Positions 12,363-21,135 of a stretch of DNA of 64,000 bases are shown here, piece by piece. The DNA lies in assembly GCF_026968045.1 (NCBI RefSeq), contig NZ_JAPVBQ010000004.1, positions 427,687 to 491,686 on the forward strand. Reading direction: 5' to 3'. Under the pieces are notes generated by a model. That model had not been told where the DNA came from. It did not search any database and worked only from the letters and a program-made list of their open reading frames with translations. The translations under genes were made by a program, and so were the position numbers. The first letter of the stretch is position 1. Every line of letters starts with the position of its first letter. The stretch comes from Modestobacter sp. VKM Ac-2977 (GTDB taxonomy: Bacteria; Actinomycetota; Actinomycetes; Mycobacteriales; Geodermatophilaceae).

Positions 12363-13213
12363 GCGGCCCCGTTCTGGTCACCGGGGCCGCGGGCGGGCTC
12401 GGGACGGCGCTGCGCGGCGGGCTGCCGGAGCGCGGCTGGGCGGTGCGCAGCCTGGACGTGGTGCCGATCCAGGACCCGCGCCCGGGCGAGGAGCACCTGG
12501 TGGCCGACGCCGCCGACCTGCCCGCGGTGACGGAGGCGGCGCAGGGCGCGGCCGCCGTGGTGCACCTGGCCGGCATCCTCGGCGAGGCGACCTGGCCGGC
12601 GATCGTCCGCTCGCACATCGAGACCACCCGCACTGCGCTGGAGGCCGCCCGGAAGGCCGGCGTCCCCCGCGTGGTGCTGGCCAGCAGCAACCACGCCAGC
12701 GGCTTCACCCCCCGACCGGGGTCCGGCCTGCTCACCGAGGCCGACGCACCGCCGCGTCCGGACACCTACTACGGGGTGGCCAAGGTGACCATGGAGGCGC
12801 TCGGCTCGCTGTACGCCGACCGGTACGGCCTGGACGTCGTCTGCCTGCGGATCGGCAGCGCCTTCCCCCGTCCGACCACGGTCCGCCAGCTGGCCACCTG
12901 GCTCTCCCCCGGCGACACCGTGCGGCTGGTGGACGCGGCGCTGCGCACGCCCTCCCCCGGCTTCCGGGTGGTCTGGGGCGTCTCGGCGAACACCCGCGGC
13001 TGGTGGGACCTCACCGCCGCCCGCGCGCTGGGCTACGACCCGGCCGACGACGCCGAGGCCTACGCCGCGGAGCTGATCGCCGCCCAGGGCGAGGCGGACC
13101 CGACCGACCCGGTGCACGCCCGGGTGGGCGGGGAGTACACGCTGCCCGGCGTGGACGTCGACGTGGTCGAGGCCGCGCAGGGCCCGGTCCAGCCGAGTGG
13201 AGGCCCGCGATGA
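12359..13213 (+). CDS. NAD-dependent sugar epimerase/dehydratase family, resembling uronate dehydrogenase
   Basis: A 284-residue short-chain (extended SDR) protein. It has the Rossmann motif TGAAGGLG, the catalytic YYGVAK (YxxxK) and the substrate-loop segment [27 protein letters not shown] and [14 protein letters not shown] are close to uronate dehydrogenase (Udh), which oxidises glucuronate or galacturonate to the aldarolactone. It is sandwiched by 4-nt overlaps between punA and the phosphohexomutase gene, so it is in their operon, whereas mycobacterial relatives have deoD and pmmB without it. Udh-like function is inferred from motifs only; another sugar oxidation is possible. Confidence 0.8.
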   Translation: MSGPVLVTGAAGGLGTALRGGLPERGWAVRSLDVVPIQDPRPGEEHLVADAADLPAVTEAAQGAAAVVHLAGILGEATWPAIVRSHIETTRTALEAARKAGVPRVVLASSNHASGFTPRPGSGLLTEADAPPRPDTYYGVAKVTMEALGSLYADRYGLDVVCLRIGSAFPRPTTVRQLATWLSPGDTVRLVDAALRTPSPGFRVVWGVSANTRGWWDLTAARALGYDPADDAEAYAAELIAAQGEADPTDPVHARVGGEYTLPGVDVDVVEAAQGPVQPSGGPR

Positions 13214-14838
13214 GCGACCTGCTGGACGACGCCCGCGCCTGGGCCGCCGCCGACCCGCACGCCGGCGACCGCGCCGAGATCGAGGCCCTGGTCGACGCGG
13301 GTGACACCGCGGAACTGGCCCGCCGGTTCACCGGGCCGCTGACCTTCGGCACCGCCGGGCTGCGCGGCCCGCTGCGCGCCGGCCCGGCCGGGATGAACGC
13401 CGCCGTGGTCAGCCGCGCCGCCGCCGGGCTGGCCCGGTACCTCACCGACTCCGGCCAGGGCGGGCGTGGCGTTGTCATCGGCTACGACGCCCGGCACCGC
13501 TCCGACGAGTTCGCGCACGTCTCCGCCGCCGTGCTCGCCGGCGCCGGGTTCGCCGTCTCGGTGCTGCCCCGCCCGCTGCCCACGCCGGTGCTGTCCTACG
13601 CCGTCCGGCACCTGGGCGCGGTCGCCGGGGTGATGGTCACCGCCAGCCACAACCCGCCAGAGGACAACGGCTACAAGGTCTACCTGGCCGACGGCGCCCA
13701 GTTGGTGCCGCCGGCCGACCGGGAGATCGAGGCCGCGATCGCGGCCACCGGACCGGCCCGCGACATCCCGCTCGGAGAGGACTGGACCACCCTCGGGGAC
13801 GACGTCGAGGCCGACTACGTCGCCGCGGTGGTGCGCGCCCTGCAGCCCGACCGGGTGGACGCCGCGGCCCGCCGACGTCTCGTGGTGGCCTACACCGCGA
13901 TGCACGGCGTGGGTTCGGCGACCACCCAGCGGGTGTTCGAGGCCGCCGGCTTCGCCGCGCTGCACTGCGTCGCGGAGCAGGACCGGCCCGACCCGGCGTT
14001 CCCGACGGTCGCCTTCCCCAACCCGGAGGAACCGGGCGCGGTCGACCTGCTGACCGCACTGGCCGACCGCACCGGCGCCGACGTCGCGATCGCCGAGGAC
14101 CCGGACGCCGACCGCTGCTCGGTGGTCGTGGGTGGGCGCCAGCTGACCGGCGACGAGGTGGGCGTGCTGCTGGGCGACTGGCTGCTCCGCCGCGGGGTGC
14201 GCGGCACCTACGCGAACTCGCTGGTCAGCGGCTCGCTGCTGGGCGCGATCGCCGGCGCGCACGGGGCGCCGTTCGAGCAGACGCCGACCGGCTTCAAGTG
14301 GATCATCCGGGCCGGGTCGGCGGCGGCGCCGTTGGTCTTCGGCTACGAGGAGGCGCTGGGCTACGCGGTGTCACCCTCGGTCGCGCACGACAAGGACGGG
14401 GTCTCCGCTGCGCTGGCGGTGGCGTTGCTGGCCGCCGAGCTCGCCGTCGACGGCCGCACGCTGGCCGACCGGCTCGACGAGCTGGCGGTCGAGCACGGTC
14501 TGTTCGTCACCGGCCAGTACTCGGTGCGGGTCGAGGACCTCACGCTCATCTCCGGCGCGATGGCCCGACTGCGCGCCCAGCCGCCGGCCCAGCTGCTGGG
14601 CCGCCCGGTGGAGGTGGTCGACCTGGCGCACGCCACCCCGCCGCTGGACGCGGTCCGGCTGACCGGCGAGGGCGTGCGGGTGATCGTGCGCCCCAGCGGG
14701 ACCGAGCCGAAGCTCAAGGCCTATCTGGAGACCGTCGTCCCGGTGCCCGACGCCGCCGGACTGCCGGCGGCCCGCACCCAGGGCGCGGACGAGCTGGACC
14801 GGCTGCGCACGGAGATGGCCACCGCGCTCGGGCTGTAG
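13210..14838 (+). CDS. Phosphoglucomutase/phosphomannomutase family (PmmB type)
   Basis: A 542-residue alpha-D-phosphohexomutase. The phosphoserine loop TASHNPPEDNGYKVY is at about residues 142-156, the Mg loop EDPDADRC mid-protein, the sugar loop GYEEALGYAVS and the phosphate loop RPSGTEPKLKAYLE near the C-terminus; all four active-site motifs are intact. Start ATG 13210 overlaps the stop of the gene before it (ATGA). Mycobacterial PmmB is in the same place next to deoD. Because it is cotranscribed with a nucleoside phosphorylase, it could act as a phosphopentomutase converting (deoxy)ribose 1-phosphate to the 5-phosphate for DeoC; that is inference. Confidence 0.92.
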   Translation: MSDLLDDARAWAAADPHAGDRAEIEALVDAGDTAELARRFTGPLTFGTAGLRGPLRAGPAGMNAAVVSRAAAGLARYLTDSGQGGRGVVIGYDARHRSDEFAHVSAAVLAGAGFAVSVLPRPLPTPVLSYAVRHLGAVAGVMVTASHNPPEDNGYKVYLADGAQLVPPADREIEAAIAATGPARDIPLGEDWTTLGDDVEADYVAAVVRALQPDRVDAAARRRLVVAYTAMHGVGSATTQRVFEAAGFAALHCVAEQDRPDPAFPTVAFPNPEEPGAVDLLTALADRTGADVAIAEDPDADRCSVVVGGRQLTGDEVGVLLGDWLLRRGVRGTYANSLVSGSLLGAIAGAHGAPFEQTPTGFKWIIRAGSAAAPLVFGYEEALGYAVSPSVAHDKDGVSAALAVALLAAELAVDGRTLADRLDELAVEHGLFVTGQYSVRVEDLTLISGAMARLRAQPPAQLLGRPVEVVDLAHATPPLDAVRLTGEGVRVIVRPSGTEPKLKAYLETVVPVPDAAGLPAARTQGADELDRLRTEMATALGL

Positions 14839-14848
14839 CCGGTCGGCG

Positions 14849-15295
14849 TCAGCCCCAGTAGGGCGGCCGTTCCGGCTCGGGCGCCGACTCGGACTGCGGC
14901 TGCGGCTGCTGGCCGACGGTCGGAGCCGCGGACGGCGGCGGGCCGTACCGGTTGGGGCCGCCGTCGCCGCGGAGGAAGCCGGTGATCACCAGCAGCGCCA
15001 CCTGGCCGAACAACGGCACCAGCCCGATCAGCAGCCACCAGGCGGACATGCCGCGGTCGTGCAGCCGGGTGGCGCCACTGGAGATCGACGCAGGCGCAAC
15101 GAGCAGCCCGATCGTGGTCACGATCGGCCCGTAGCCGGTCTCGCCCATGGCGATGCTCTCCAGCGAGCTGTTGCCGAGGGCCACGTCGGCCATCAGGGCC
15201 AGCACGCTGAGCACCCCGATGGGCAGGGCGTACTGCAGCCACCAGGTGCGCCGGTCGATGCGCCCGCGGCGCACGTACCACTGCCAGAAGTCCAC
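14849..15295 (-). CDS. DUF805 membrane protein
   Basis: A 148-residue protein starting VDFWQWYVRRGRIDRRTWW, the amphipathic start of DUF805 proteins, followed by about three or four hydrophobic segments and the family motif ATRLHDRGMSAWWLL. The tail is rich in P, Q, S and E. GTG 15295 was chosen because the DUF805 signature begins there. It ends the upp operon and converges on the phosphohexomutase gene with a 10-nt gap. The function of DUF805 proteins is unknown. Confidence 0.85.
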   Translation of the reverse strand: MDFWQWYVRRGRIDRRTWWLQYALPIGVLSVLALMADVALGNSSLESIAMGETGYGPIVTTIGLLVAPASISSGATRLHDRGMSAWWLLIGLVPLFGQVALLVITGFLRGDGGPNRYGPPPSAAPTVGQQPQPQSESAPEPERPPYWG

Positions 15296-15323
15296 GGGTC
15301 CAGTCTGCCTCGCCGAGCGCGGG

Positions 15324-15752
15324 TCAGCGAGGAGGTGGCCCGTACCGGTTCGGCTGCGGCTGCGTCCCGAGGAAGCCGCAGGTGATGAACAGCACCAACC
15401 ACCCGAACACGGGGACGATGCCCCACAGCAGCCACCAGGCCGAGTGGTCACGGTCGTGCAGCCGGGTCACCATCGCGGCGACGTTCGGCACGGCCAGCAC
15501 CAACGCGACGATCGCGGTGACCGGCCCGCCCTCCTCGGGGAAGAACCAGAGGACGTCGGCGAGGTCGGCGGAGCCCGGCCGGTCCTCGAACCGCGGGTAG
15601 CTGTCCGGGAACCACTGCGCGTCCACGGACGAGGCCACCAGGCCGAGCAGTGCGATGACCAGGACGTACCGGACCCACCAGTCGCTCCGCTGGATCCGCC
15701 CGGTGGGCACGTACCAGCCGAACGGCCCCCCACGTCCGTCGTTGCCGCTCAT
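15324..15752 (-). CDS. Second DUF805 membrane protein
   Basis: A 142-residue protein with the same plan as its downstream neighbour: GWYVPTGRIQRSDWWVRY at the N-terminus, hydrophobic helices, then VTRLHDRDHSAWWLLWGIVPVFGWLV. Start ATG 15752 overlaps the stop of the oxidoreductase gene as ATGA. The two adjacent DUF805 genes are probably a tandem duplication that has since diverged. It has an extra acidic loop (PRFEDRPGSADLADV) between the first helices. Function unknown. Confidence 0.85.
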   Translation of the reverse strand: MSGNDGRGGPFGWYVPTGRIQRSDWWVRYVLVIALLGLVASSVDAQWFPDSYPRFEDRPGSADLADVLWFFPEEGGPVTAIVALVLAVPNVAAMVTRLHDRDHSAWWLLWGIVPVFGWLVLFITCGFLGTQPQPNRYGPPPR

Positions 15753-16636
15753 CCGCCGACGGTCTCCCGGCAGCCGGTCGCCAACGACCGCTGCGCGGCC
15801 TCCAGCACCTGGACGACGTCCCGCCCGAAGGTGACGTCGCACGGGTGCGTCCCGCCGGTCAGTGCAGCGGCCTGCAGCTCGTCGACGGCGACCGCGTGGG
15901 CCTCGACGGCAGTACCGGACTCGGGCAGCAGCACCAGCCGGCCGGCGTCCCCGTGCACCCAGATGTCGATACCGGTGGCCAGCTCGGCCACCGTCGCCGA
16001 GACGGTCACCGTGCTCGCGCGGCCCTCGGGGTGGGTGAGCACCAGGTGGACGGTGTCGCCCTGCCCGGCGCCGGCCTGCACCGCGCTCACCGGCCCGAGC
16101 GCCGGGACCAGGAGGGAGAGCGCGTGCGGCCCGACGTCCCACAGCGCGCCGTGCTCCAGCCGCCACGGCGTCTCGAACGGCGAACCCGCCAGCCGGCCCA
16201 GCCAGGTGACCGCACCGCCGGCCAGGGTGATGCGCGATGCCTGCTCGAGCCAGGTGGAGGTCGCCGTCCGGAAGCGGCTGGTGAAGAAGACCACCGAGGC
16301 GACCCCGGCGTCCTCGACCGCGGCGACCACCCGGTCGGCTGCAGCGACCGACAGCGCCACCGGCTTCTCCAGCAGCAGGTGCTTGCCCGCGGCGGCCGCG
16401 CGCTCGGCGAGCGGCGCCTGCACGTCCGGTGGCAGCGCGAAGCTGACCGCGTCGACGTCGGCGAGCAGGGCATCGAGGTCGTCGGTGCCGGGGACGTCGA
16501 ACTGCGCCCCGGCCGCCTTCGCCTTGGCCAGGTCCCGCCCCCACACGCCGACCAGTTCCGCGCCCGGGTGCCCGGCCAGCGAGGTGGCGTGCACCTCGGT
16601 CGCCCAGAAGCCGGTGCCGAGCACCCCGAACCGCAT
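15749..16636 (-). CDS. Gfo/Idh/MocA-family oxidoreductase
   Basis: A 295-residue NAD(P)-dependent oxidoreductase. The N-terminal Rossmann motif is GVLGTGFWA, and HLLLEKPVALS holds the EKP catalytic signature of the family. The C-terminal alpha/beta domain follows from about residue 120. Members act on sugars, inositols or related polyols; the substrate cannot be read here. It lies 2 nt after upp and overlaps the next gene by 4 nt, so it is in the upp operon. Confidence 0.88.
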   Translation of the reverse strand: MRFGVLGTGFWATEVHATSLAGHPGAELVGVWGRDLAKAKAAGAQFDVPGTDDLDALLADVDAVSFALPPDVQAPLAERAAAAGKHLLLEKPVALSVAAADRVVAAVEDAGVASVVFFTSRFRTATSTWLEQASRITLAGGAVTWLGRLAGSPFETPWRLEHGALWDVGPHALSLLVPALGPVSAVQAGAGQGDTVHLVLTHPEGRASTVTVSATVAELATGIDIWVHGDAGRLVLLPESGTAVEAHAVAVDELQAAALTGGTHPCDVTFGRDVVQVLEAAQRSLATGCRETVGG

Positions 16637-16638
16637 GC

Positions 16639-17262
16639 TCAGACCGCGCCGAACTGGCGGTCGCCCGCGTCACCCAGGCCCGGGACGATGTAGGCGTTCT
16701 CGTTGAGCCGCTCGTCGACGCTGGCGGTGAAGACACGCAGCGGCAGGCCGCTGGCCTCCAGCCGCTCCAGCCCCTCGGGGGCGGCCAGCGCGCAGAGCAC
16801 GGTGATGTCGGTGCAGCCGCGGTCGGTGAGCAGCGAGCAGCAGTGCACCAGCGAGCCGCCGGTGGCCAGCATCGGGTCGAGCACGAAGACCTGGCGGCCG
16901 ACGAGCGACTCGGGCAGCGAGGCCATGTAGGCCTCCGGCTGGAAGGTCACCTCGTTGCGGGCCAGCCCGACGAAGCCCATCTGCGACTCCGGCAGCATCC
17001 CGTGCGCGGTGTCGGCCATGCCGAGGCCCGCGCGCAGCACCGGCACGATCAGCGGCGGTGCGGCCAGCCGGTAGCCGGTGGTGTCGGTGACCGGGGTGGT
17101 GATCGGCTCCTCGGCGACGGCGAGGTCGCGGCTGGCCTCGTAGACCAGGATCTGGGTGAGCTCCCGCAGCGCGGCCCGGAAGGCGGCGTTGTCGGTGCGC
17201 TCGTCGCGCATCCGCGACAGTCGGGCGCGGGCGATCGGGTGGTCGACGACGGTCAGCTGCAC
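16639..17262 (-). CDS. upp: Uracil phosphoribosyltransferase
   Basis: A 207-residue enzyme joining uracil and PRPP to form [16 protein letters not shown] is the PRPP-binding loop, and [15 protein letters not shown] near the C-terminus is the uracil-binding signature. The start is taken as GTG 17262 (MQLTVVDHP), giving exactly the usual length; another GTG lies 9 nt upstream. A TACGGT -10 box ends 7 nt before GTG 17262 and there is no Shine-Dalgarno, so the mRNA is probably leaderless. It salvages the uracil released by pyrimidine nucleoside breakdown. Confidence 0.95.
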   Translation of the reverse strand: MQLTVVDHPIARARLSRMRDERTDNAAFRAALRELTQILVYEASRDLAVAEEPITTPVTDTTGYRLAAPPLIVPVLRAGLGMADTAHGMLPESQMGFVGLARNEVTFQPEAYMASLPESLVGRQVFVLDPMLATGGSLVHCCSLLTDRGCTDITVLCALAAPEGLERLEASGLPLRVFTASVDERLNENAYIVPGLGDAGDRQFGAV

Positions 17263-17269
17263 GGCGCAC

Positions 17270-17275
17270 ACCGTA
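17270..17275 (-). promoter_or_regulatory. Predicted -10 box of upp (leaderless)
   Basis: TACGGT on the minus strand, 7 nt before the GTG start of upp. The spacing fits transcription starting at the start codon. Confidence 0.45.
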
Positions 17276-17293
17276 TCGGCCCCGGACTGCAGG

Positions 17294-17938
17294 TCAGGAG
17301 CGGAGCCGGGCGGCGGCCTCCCCGACCCCCGGCCCGGTGACCCCGGACGCCGAGACCGGTCGCCCGGTGGCCAGCAGCAGGAGGTCCCCGGCGCGGCCGC
17401 ACACCTCGGGTCCGTCGCCTCCCACCCAGGCGGTGTCGGTGGCCACGAAGCGGAGCCCGCTCATCCGCCGGGCCGGGCGGCCGTAGAAGACGTTGGACCA
17501 GACGTGTTGCAGCGCCGGGACGGCGAGGGCGGGCGGTGTCGGCAGCCGGCGACCGAGTGGCCGGGCGATGTCCTGACTGTGCACGAGGACGTCGACCAGC
17601 GGGTCCCAGGGGCTGGACATGCCGACCCGACGGTCGAGCGCCGCGGTCTCGCGCAACTGGGCGAGGAGCGTGGCCGGCGGGTACACCGCGGCACGTTCCC
17701 GAGCGGCGCGGGCCTCGGCCCAGTCGAAGTCGCCGCGGGCCCGCAGGATGCGCAGCACCATGCCGGCGGTGGACTGCCGGGTGGAGAGGGTCAGGTGGGC
17801 CAGCACGTCGTGCACCGTCCAACCGGGGCAGAGCGAGGGCGTCTCCCACTCGTCGCGGTGCAGGGTGTCGAGCAGGTCGGCGAGAGCACGCCGCTGAGCA
17901 GCGACCTCGGGGAGCATGGCGACGCGGGGTTCGGACAC
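17294..17938 (-). CDS. Maleylpyruvate isomerase/mycothiol-dependent enzyme family (TIGR03083, DinB fold)
   Basis: A 214-residue protein. After an N-terminal helix comes [18 protein letters not shown], the metal-binding first helices of the MDMPI_N domain. [15 protein letters not shown] holds the second metal-binding region, and the C-terminal part is the small domain common in TIGR03083 proteins. GTG 17938 is preferred because GAGGA lies 4 nt upstream; an ATG at 17917 is the alternative. These proteins use or are thought to use mycothiol, but the substrate here is unknown. It is convergent with nothing and stands alone. Confidence 0.8.
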   Translation of the reverse strand: MSEPRVAMLPEVAAQRRALADLLDTLHRDEWETPSLCPGWTVHDVLAHLTLSTRQSTAGMVLRILRARGDFDWAEARAARERAAVYPPATLLAQLRETAALDRRVGMSSPWDPLVDVLVHSQDIARPLGRRLPTPPALAVPALQHVWSNVFYGRPARRMSGLRFVATDTAWVGGDGPEVCGRAGDLLLLATGRPVSASGVTGPGVGEAAARLRS

Positions 17939-18065
17939 GGGTTCCTCGCACGGGACGGTGGACGGCGGTCGGGGCGAGGACTCCCGGGCCACCAGGAACT
18001 CATCGCACCCCGACGTCGCGCTGGACGAGTCCGACCTCGTCCTGCCGAGCGGGCAGGCTGAGGGC

Positions 18066-18476
18066 ATGGCTCGCGCACCACGCACTCCCACCGGCCGCGC
18101 ACTGGCGACACTCTGCCTGGTCGCCTTGTCCGCCTGGGTCGTCTTCATCGCGATCGAGATCGCCACCGTGCCCGAACGCGGTGCACCGACGGTGGACGCA
18201 CTGGCCAGCCAGACAGCGTCGTCCCTCACCCAGCGGGACGCCGAGGCGCTGCAGGCCCTCCTGGTGGACGACGCCCCCGCTGACTACGCCGAACAGCTCC
18301 TCGCCGGGCTCCCCGCAACGGAAGGCGATCTGGACGCCGTGGTCCGGGACTCCGGCCGAGGCGACGTGATCGTGGTGCGCGAACCGGCAGGCGGCGACAG
18401 CTGTCTCGCGTGGCAGGTGGTCCCCGAGGACGACCGCTACCTCCTCGGCGTCATCCCACCAGTCGACGGCTGCTGA
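18066..18476 (+). CDS. Small membrane-anchored protein of unknown function
   Basis: A 136-residue protein with one N-terminal transmembrane helix (about residues 13-31, ALATLCLVALSAWVVFIAI) and an extracytoplasmic acidic domain. That domain contains two cysteines (SCLAW and the terminal DGC) that could form a disulfide. The middle, DADAL-like alternation QRDAEALQALLVDDAP, resembles nuclear-transport-factor-2-like stress proteins, but this is weak. ATG 18066 has a GAGG very close upstream. No neighbour suggests a function. Confidence 0.7.
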   Translation: MARAPRTPTGRALATLCLVALSAWVVFIAIEIATVPERGAPTVDALASQTASSLTQRDAEALQALLVDDAPADYAEQLLAGLPATEGDLDAVVRDSGRGDVIVVREPAGGDSCLAWQVVPEDDRYLLGVIPPVDGC

Positions 18477-18506
18477 CGCGCGCACCGTCACCCTTCGCGC
18501 GGGCTG

Positions 18507-19022
18507 CTACAGGCCGAGACGAGAGCCGTGCGCCTTCCAGGCGAGGTACTGGTGCCGGACCGCGCCGATCTCAGCCACGTTCTTCATCAGCTCGCTGTTC
18601 ACCCAGGCCGCGGCGTAGACGAACGGGCGTGGTTCGGGCCAGGGGAATGCGAAGGGGCGATCGAGATCGGTGTCGCTCAGCTCACCGAGGTGTTCCGTCC
18701 ACTGCGCCCTCAACTCGGTGAGCCGGTCGCGAACTGCGTCGGCCGTTCCCGGCCACAGGACGTGCTCGCGGCGAGGCGGTACCTCCCCGCGTGCCCGCAG
18801 GGACAGCTCACCCCACCACCAGAGGACGTGCCAGGTCAGCCAGCCGATCGTCACCGGCGAGGGCGGGTCCTCGTCATCCCAGTCCGCTCGCCACGATCCC
18901 GCATCGTCGCGACGAACGGTGAAGGCACCCGGCGCTGGTGTCCAGAAGCACATGTCGTCGTCGAGGTGGGACAGATGGAACTCAGCAGCGAGCCGCCAGG
19001 TCATGTCGAACTGCCAACGCAC
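18507..19022 (-). CDS. DinB-superfamily protein
   Basis: A 171-residue four-helix-bundle protein. The start RWQFDMTWRLAAEFHLSHL, the tryptophan-rich GWLTWHVLWWWGE and the C-terminal helix with NVAEIGAVRHQYLAW match DinB-like proteins, in which three histidines bind a metal. GTG 19022 and ATG 19004 are both possible starts and neither has a clear Shine-Dalgarno. Function unknown; relatives are thiol- or metal-dependent transferases. It is a second DinB-fold gene within 1.2 kb of the one at 17294. Confidence 0.72.
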   Translation of the reverse strand: MRWQFDMTWRLAAEFHLSHLDDDMCFWTPAPGAFTVRRDDAGSWRADWDDEDPPSPVTIGWLTWHVLWWWGELSLRARGEVPPRREHVLWPGTADAVRDRLTELRAQWTEHLGELSDTDLDRPFAFPWPEPRPFVYAAAWVNSELMKNVAEIGAVRHQYLAWKAHGSRLGL

Positions 19023-19182
19023 GAGACTGAGCCGGTCTCCGGAGCGCACCGGCTCAGCCTGGCAGTTCTCTGCCGAGCAGACGCGCCCGGACGCGCTGGG
19101 CGCGACCGACCCCAACGTCCGTTCGCGACCCATCGCAGTCCTGGGATCGGCAGGTCCTCTGACCGCGCCCGGGAAACGGCCA

Positions 19183-20385
19183 TCACTCGATGTGAAGACC
19201 GATGAGGATCTCGGTCTCGTCGGGGCGGTAGGTGCGCCATCGCCCGCCGGGATCTCGCTGCACCCGGAAACCGTGGTGGACCTTGGTGTGATGCCGTTCG
19301 CAGAGCAAGGCTGAGTTCTGCAGCGACGTCTCCCCGCCGTGCAGCCAGTGGATGAGGTGGTGGACGTCGCACCACCAACTCGGGGCGCCGCAGCCGGCGA
19401 ACACGCAGGCCTGGTCCCGCCGTTCCACGGCCTTGCGCAGCCCGGGAGTGACCACCCGGTGGTCCCGGCCCAGGTCCAGCGGCACGCCGTCGGGGCCCAT
19501 GACGATCCGGGAGATGCTGCCGTCACAAGCCAGGTAGCGGGCCCGCGCGGCGGAGATCGTCGCCCCGAAGCCCATCCCCGCCACACCCGGGCCGGTCGCC
19601 GGGTCGACCAGGTCGTCGAGGTCGATGCCCACCACCACGTGCGGCTTCACCGTCCGCAGGATCGGCAGATCACCGCTGGCCAACTGGTTGTCACACAGCT
19701 GCACCAGCGCGTCGGCGTTCTGCTGCGCCCGGGTCCGCTCATCACCCTGGGGGCGGTCGGCCTGCACGATCGACTCGATCGCGGCCTGCACCTTCTCCCC
19801 ACCGACGGCATCCAGGTCGAACCGGCCGGTGACGCTGCCATCGGCGTGCTTGGCGATGCTCAGCCGACGGCCCTCCGTCGGATCCGGCTCCGGGCCGTCC
19901 GGGTCCAGCGCGTCCTCGAACGCCTGCACCGCAGCCACCAAGGACTGGTGCGGCGACTCGGCCGCCACCAGCGCCCACACCTGATCAAAGGCAGCCAGGT
20001 CGATGCCCTGCTCAACCGCCCGGGCGACCTCGGACTCCCCCACCTTCTCGGCCACCACGTTCACCTGCGCCGCAGTGACCTGCCCGTCAGCGAAACCAGC
20101 CGCCAACGCAGGGAAGTGCTCCAACGCCCGACCCGACCGCAGGATCCGCGACGCCTCCACCGGCGACAACCGCGCGTGCCCGATCAACCACGACCGCATG
20201 CTCTTCAACCCGTCGCGCTCGGCGGCCTGGGTGGTGTCCGCGCACCGAACCGTGCGGGTCAACTCCGCCGACGCGCGGTTCACCAGCTGCACCAGCATCG
20301 CCGTCCGGTCCAGCACCTGCCCGTCGCTGAGCGAGTGGAGATCGTCGGCCGCCAAGGCGGCCAGAGCCGACATCAACTCGCTCAC
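19183..20385 (-). CDS. DUF222 HNH endonuclease (13E12 repeat family)
   Basis: A 400-residue protein. The DUF222 helical domain fills the first ~300 residues (SPVEASRILRSGRALEHFPAL, QVTAAQVNVVAE). The HNH nuclease domain follows: CVFAGCGAPSWWCDVHH, then WLHGGETSLQN and LLCERHHTKVH, with the zinc cysteines and active-site histidines present. GTG 20385 is chosen because GGGAGG lies 6 nt upstream. A near-consensus LexA site lies 18 nt upstream of the start. The family is multicopy in actinobacterial genomes, and mycobacterial members have been reported as LexA-controlled. Its role is unknown; a damage-induced nuclease or a selfish homing element are both possible. Confidence 0.9.
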   Translation of the reverse strand: MSELMSALAALAADDLHSLSDGQVLDRTAMLVQLVNRASAELTRTVRCADTTQAAERDGLKSMRSWLIGHARLSPVEASRILRSGRALEHFPALAAGFADGQVTAAQVNVVAEKVGESEVARAVEQGIDLAAFDQVWALVAAESPHQSLVAAVQAFEDALDPDGPEPDPTEGRRLSIAKHADGSVTGRFDLDAVGGEKVQAAIESIVQADRPQGDERTRAQQNADALVQLCDNQLASGDLPILRTVKPHVVVGIDLDDLVDPATGPGVAGMGFGATISAARARYLACDGSISRIVMGPDGVPLDLGRDHRVVTPGLRKAVERRDQACVFAGCGAPSWWCDVHHLIHWLHGGETSLQNSALLCERHHTKVHHGFRVQRDPGGRWRTYRPDETEILIGLHIE

Positions 20386-20403
20386 GGACACCTCCCGACG
20401 TGT

Positions 20404-20419
20404 TCGAACGTGTGTACGA
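20404..20419. promoter_or_regulatory. Predicted LexA operator (SOS box) of the HNH gene
   Basis: TCGAACGTGTGTACGA matches the actinobacterial SOS box TCGAAC-N4-GTTCGA at 11 of 12 defined positions. It is centred about 27 nt before the GTG of the HNH gene, where LexA would block initiation. Confidence 0.75.
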
Positions 20420-20489
20420 ATCTTACCGCCAACGAGGACGCCGGGCAACGCGAATTCCCAGGTCACGGGCCTGTCCACAGATTCGGGCT

Positions 20490-20512
20490 TGTCTCGCTGC
20501 GAGTGGAGATCT
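20490..20512 (+). repeat. 23-bp inverted repeat, left copy
   Basis: A 23-bp sequence (starts TGTCTCGCTGCGAG, ends GGAGATCT) that recurs perfectly as its reverse complement at 21136-21158. Homology stops abruptly on both sides. The copies bound a 669-bp segment. Confidence 0.85.
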
Positions 20513-20624
20513 GCGTTCACAGGAGGGCACCGCCGACGCACGTGGGCGGCTCTCCACAGAGTGGGCCTGCCCTAGGGTGGGAGTGCGGTGCGACTCGTCA
20601 GCCACCGCACATGGGAGATGGCCG

Positions 20625-20816
20625 ATGGAGCGATACGAGCGCAACCAGTACTCGCCGGCTGGCCAGATCGATCAGTGGGGCGACCTGGCGCAGGGGCTGA
20701 AGCAGAACAGGTCGGGAAGGCGCCGAGCCGTGCGCATGCTCGTAGCCCTCGCCGTCGTCCTCATCGTCGGTCTCGGGCTCGTCTGCCTGCTGGCCTTGGG
20801 CGGGCTCCTCGCCTGA
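20625..20816 (+). CDS. Small single-span membrane protein
   Basis: A 63-residue protein: a polar N-terminus (MERYERNQYSPAGQ), a basic patch (RSGRRRAVR) and one transmembrane helix (about residues 37-60, MLVALAVVLIVGLGLVCLLAL). GGGAG lies 7 nt before ATG 20625. It lies inside the segment bounded by the 23-bp inverted repeats. Not recognised as any family. Confidence 0.6.
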   Translation: MERYERNQYSPAGQIDQWGDLAQGLKQNRSGRRRAVRMLVALAVVLIVGLGLVCLLALGGLLA

Positions 20817-20882
20817 CAAGGCGGGAGCTCGGCCGCCCGGGGGCACTGACCGTTGAGGCTTCATGCGAACGGTGAGGGTCGG

Positions 20883-21020
20883 TCAGAGACCAGAAGCGCC
20901 CACGAGCGGGCGCTGCGACGGATCGATGTCGTCGTGCGCGATGAGCCACTGACGGATGCGCTCGGCCCAGATGCGCTCGTCGGCTTCACCGTTGCGGGCG
21001 GCATGGCTGACCGGCCGCAC
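20883..21020 (-). CDS. Possible 45-residue peptide or gene remnant
   Basis: From GTG 21020 the frame reads RNGEADERIWAERIRQWLI and continues to LVGASGL. About 30 of 37 codons in the latter part end in G or C, as in real genes of this genome, and the predicted helix is amphipathic. There is no clear ribosome-binding site and the peptide matches nothing I know, so it may be the remnant of a larger gene. Confidence 0.25.
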   Translation of the reverse strand: MRPVSHAARNGEADERIWAERIRQWLIAHDDIDPSQRPLVGASGL

Positions 21021-21135
21021 GAGCCGACTCGCACCGCAGCAGGCAGAGCGCACACGTCGTCGACCGCCGTCACCTTGTCCACAGCCGCCCCCTCTCACCG
21101 GTCGGTTGAGCCGATCACTTCGCGGTGCACTGACA

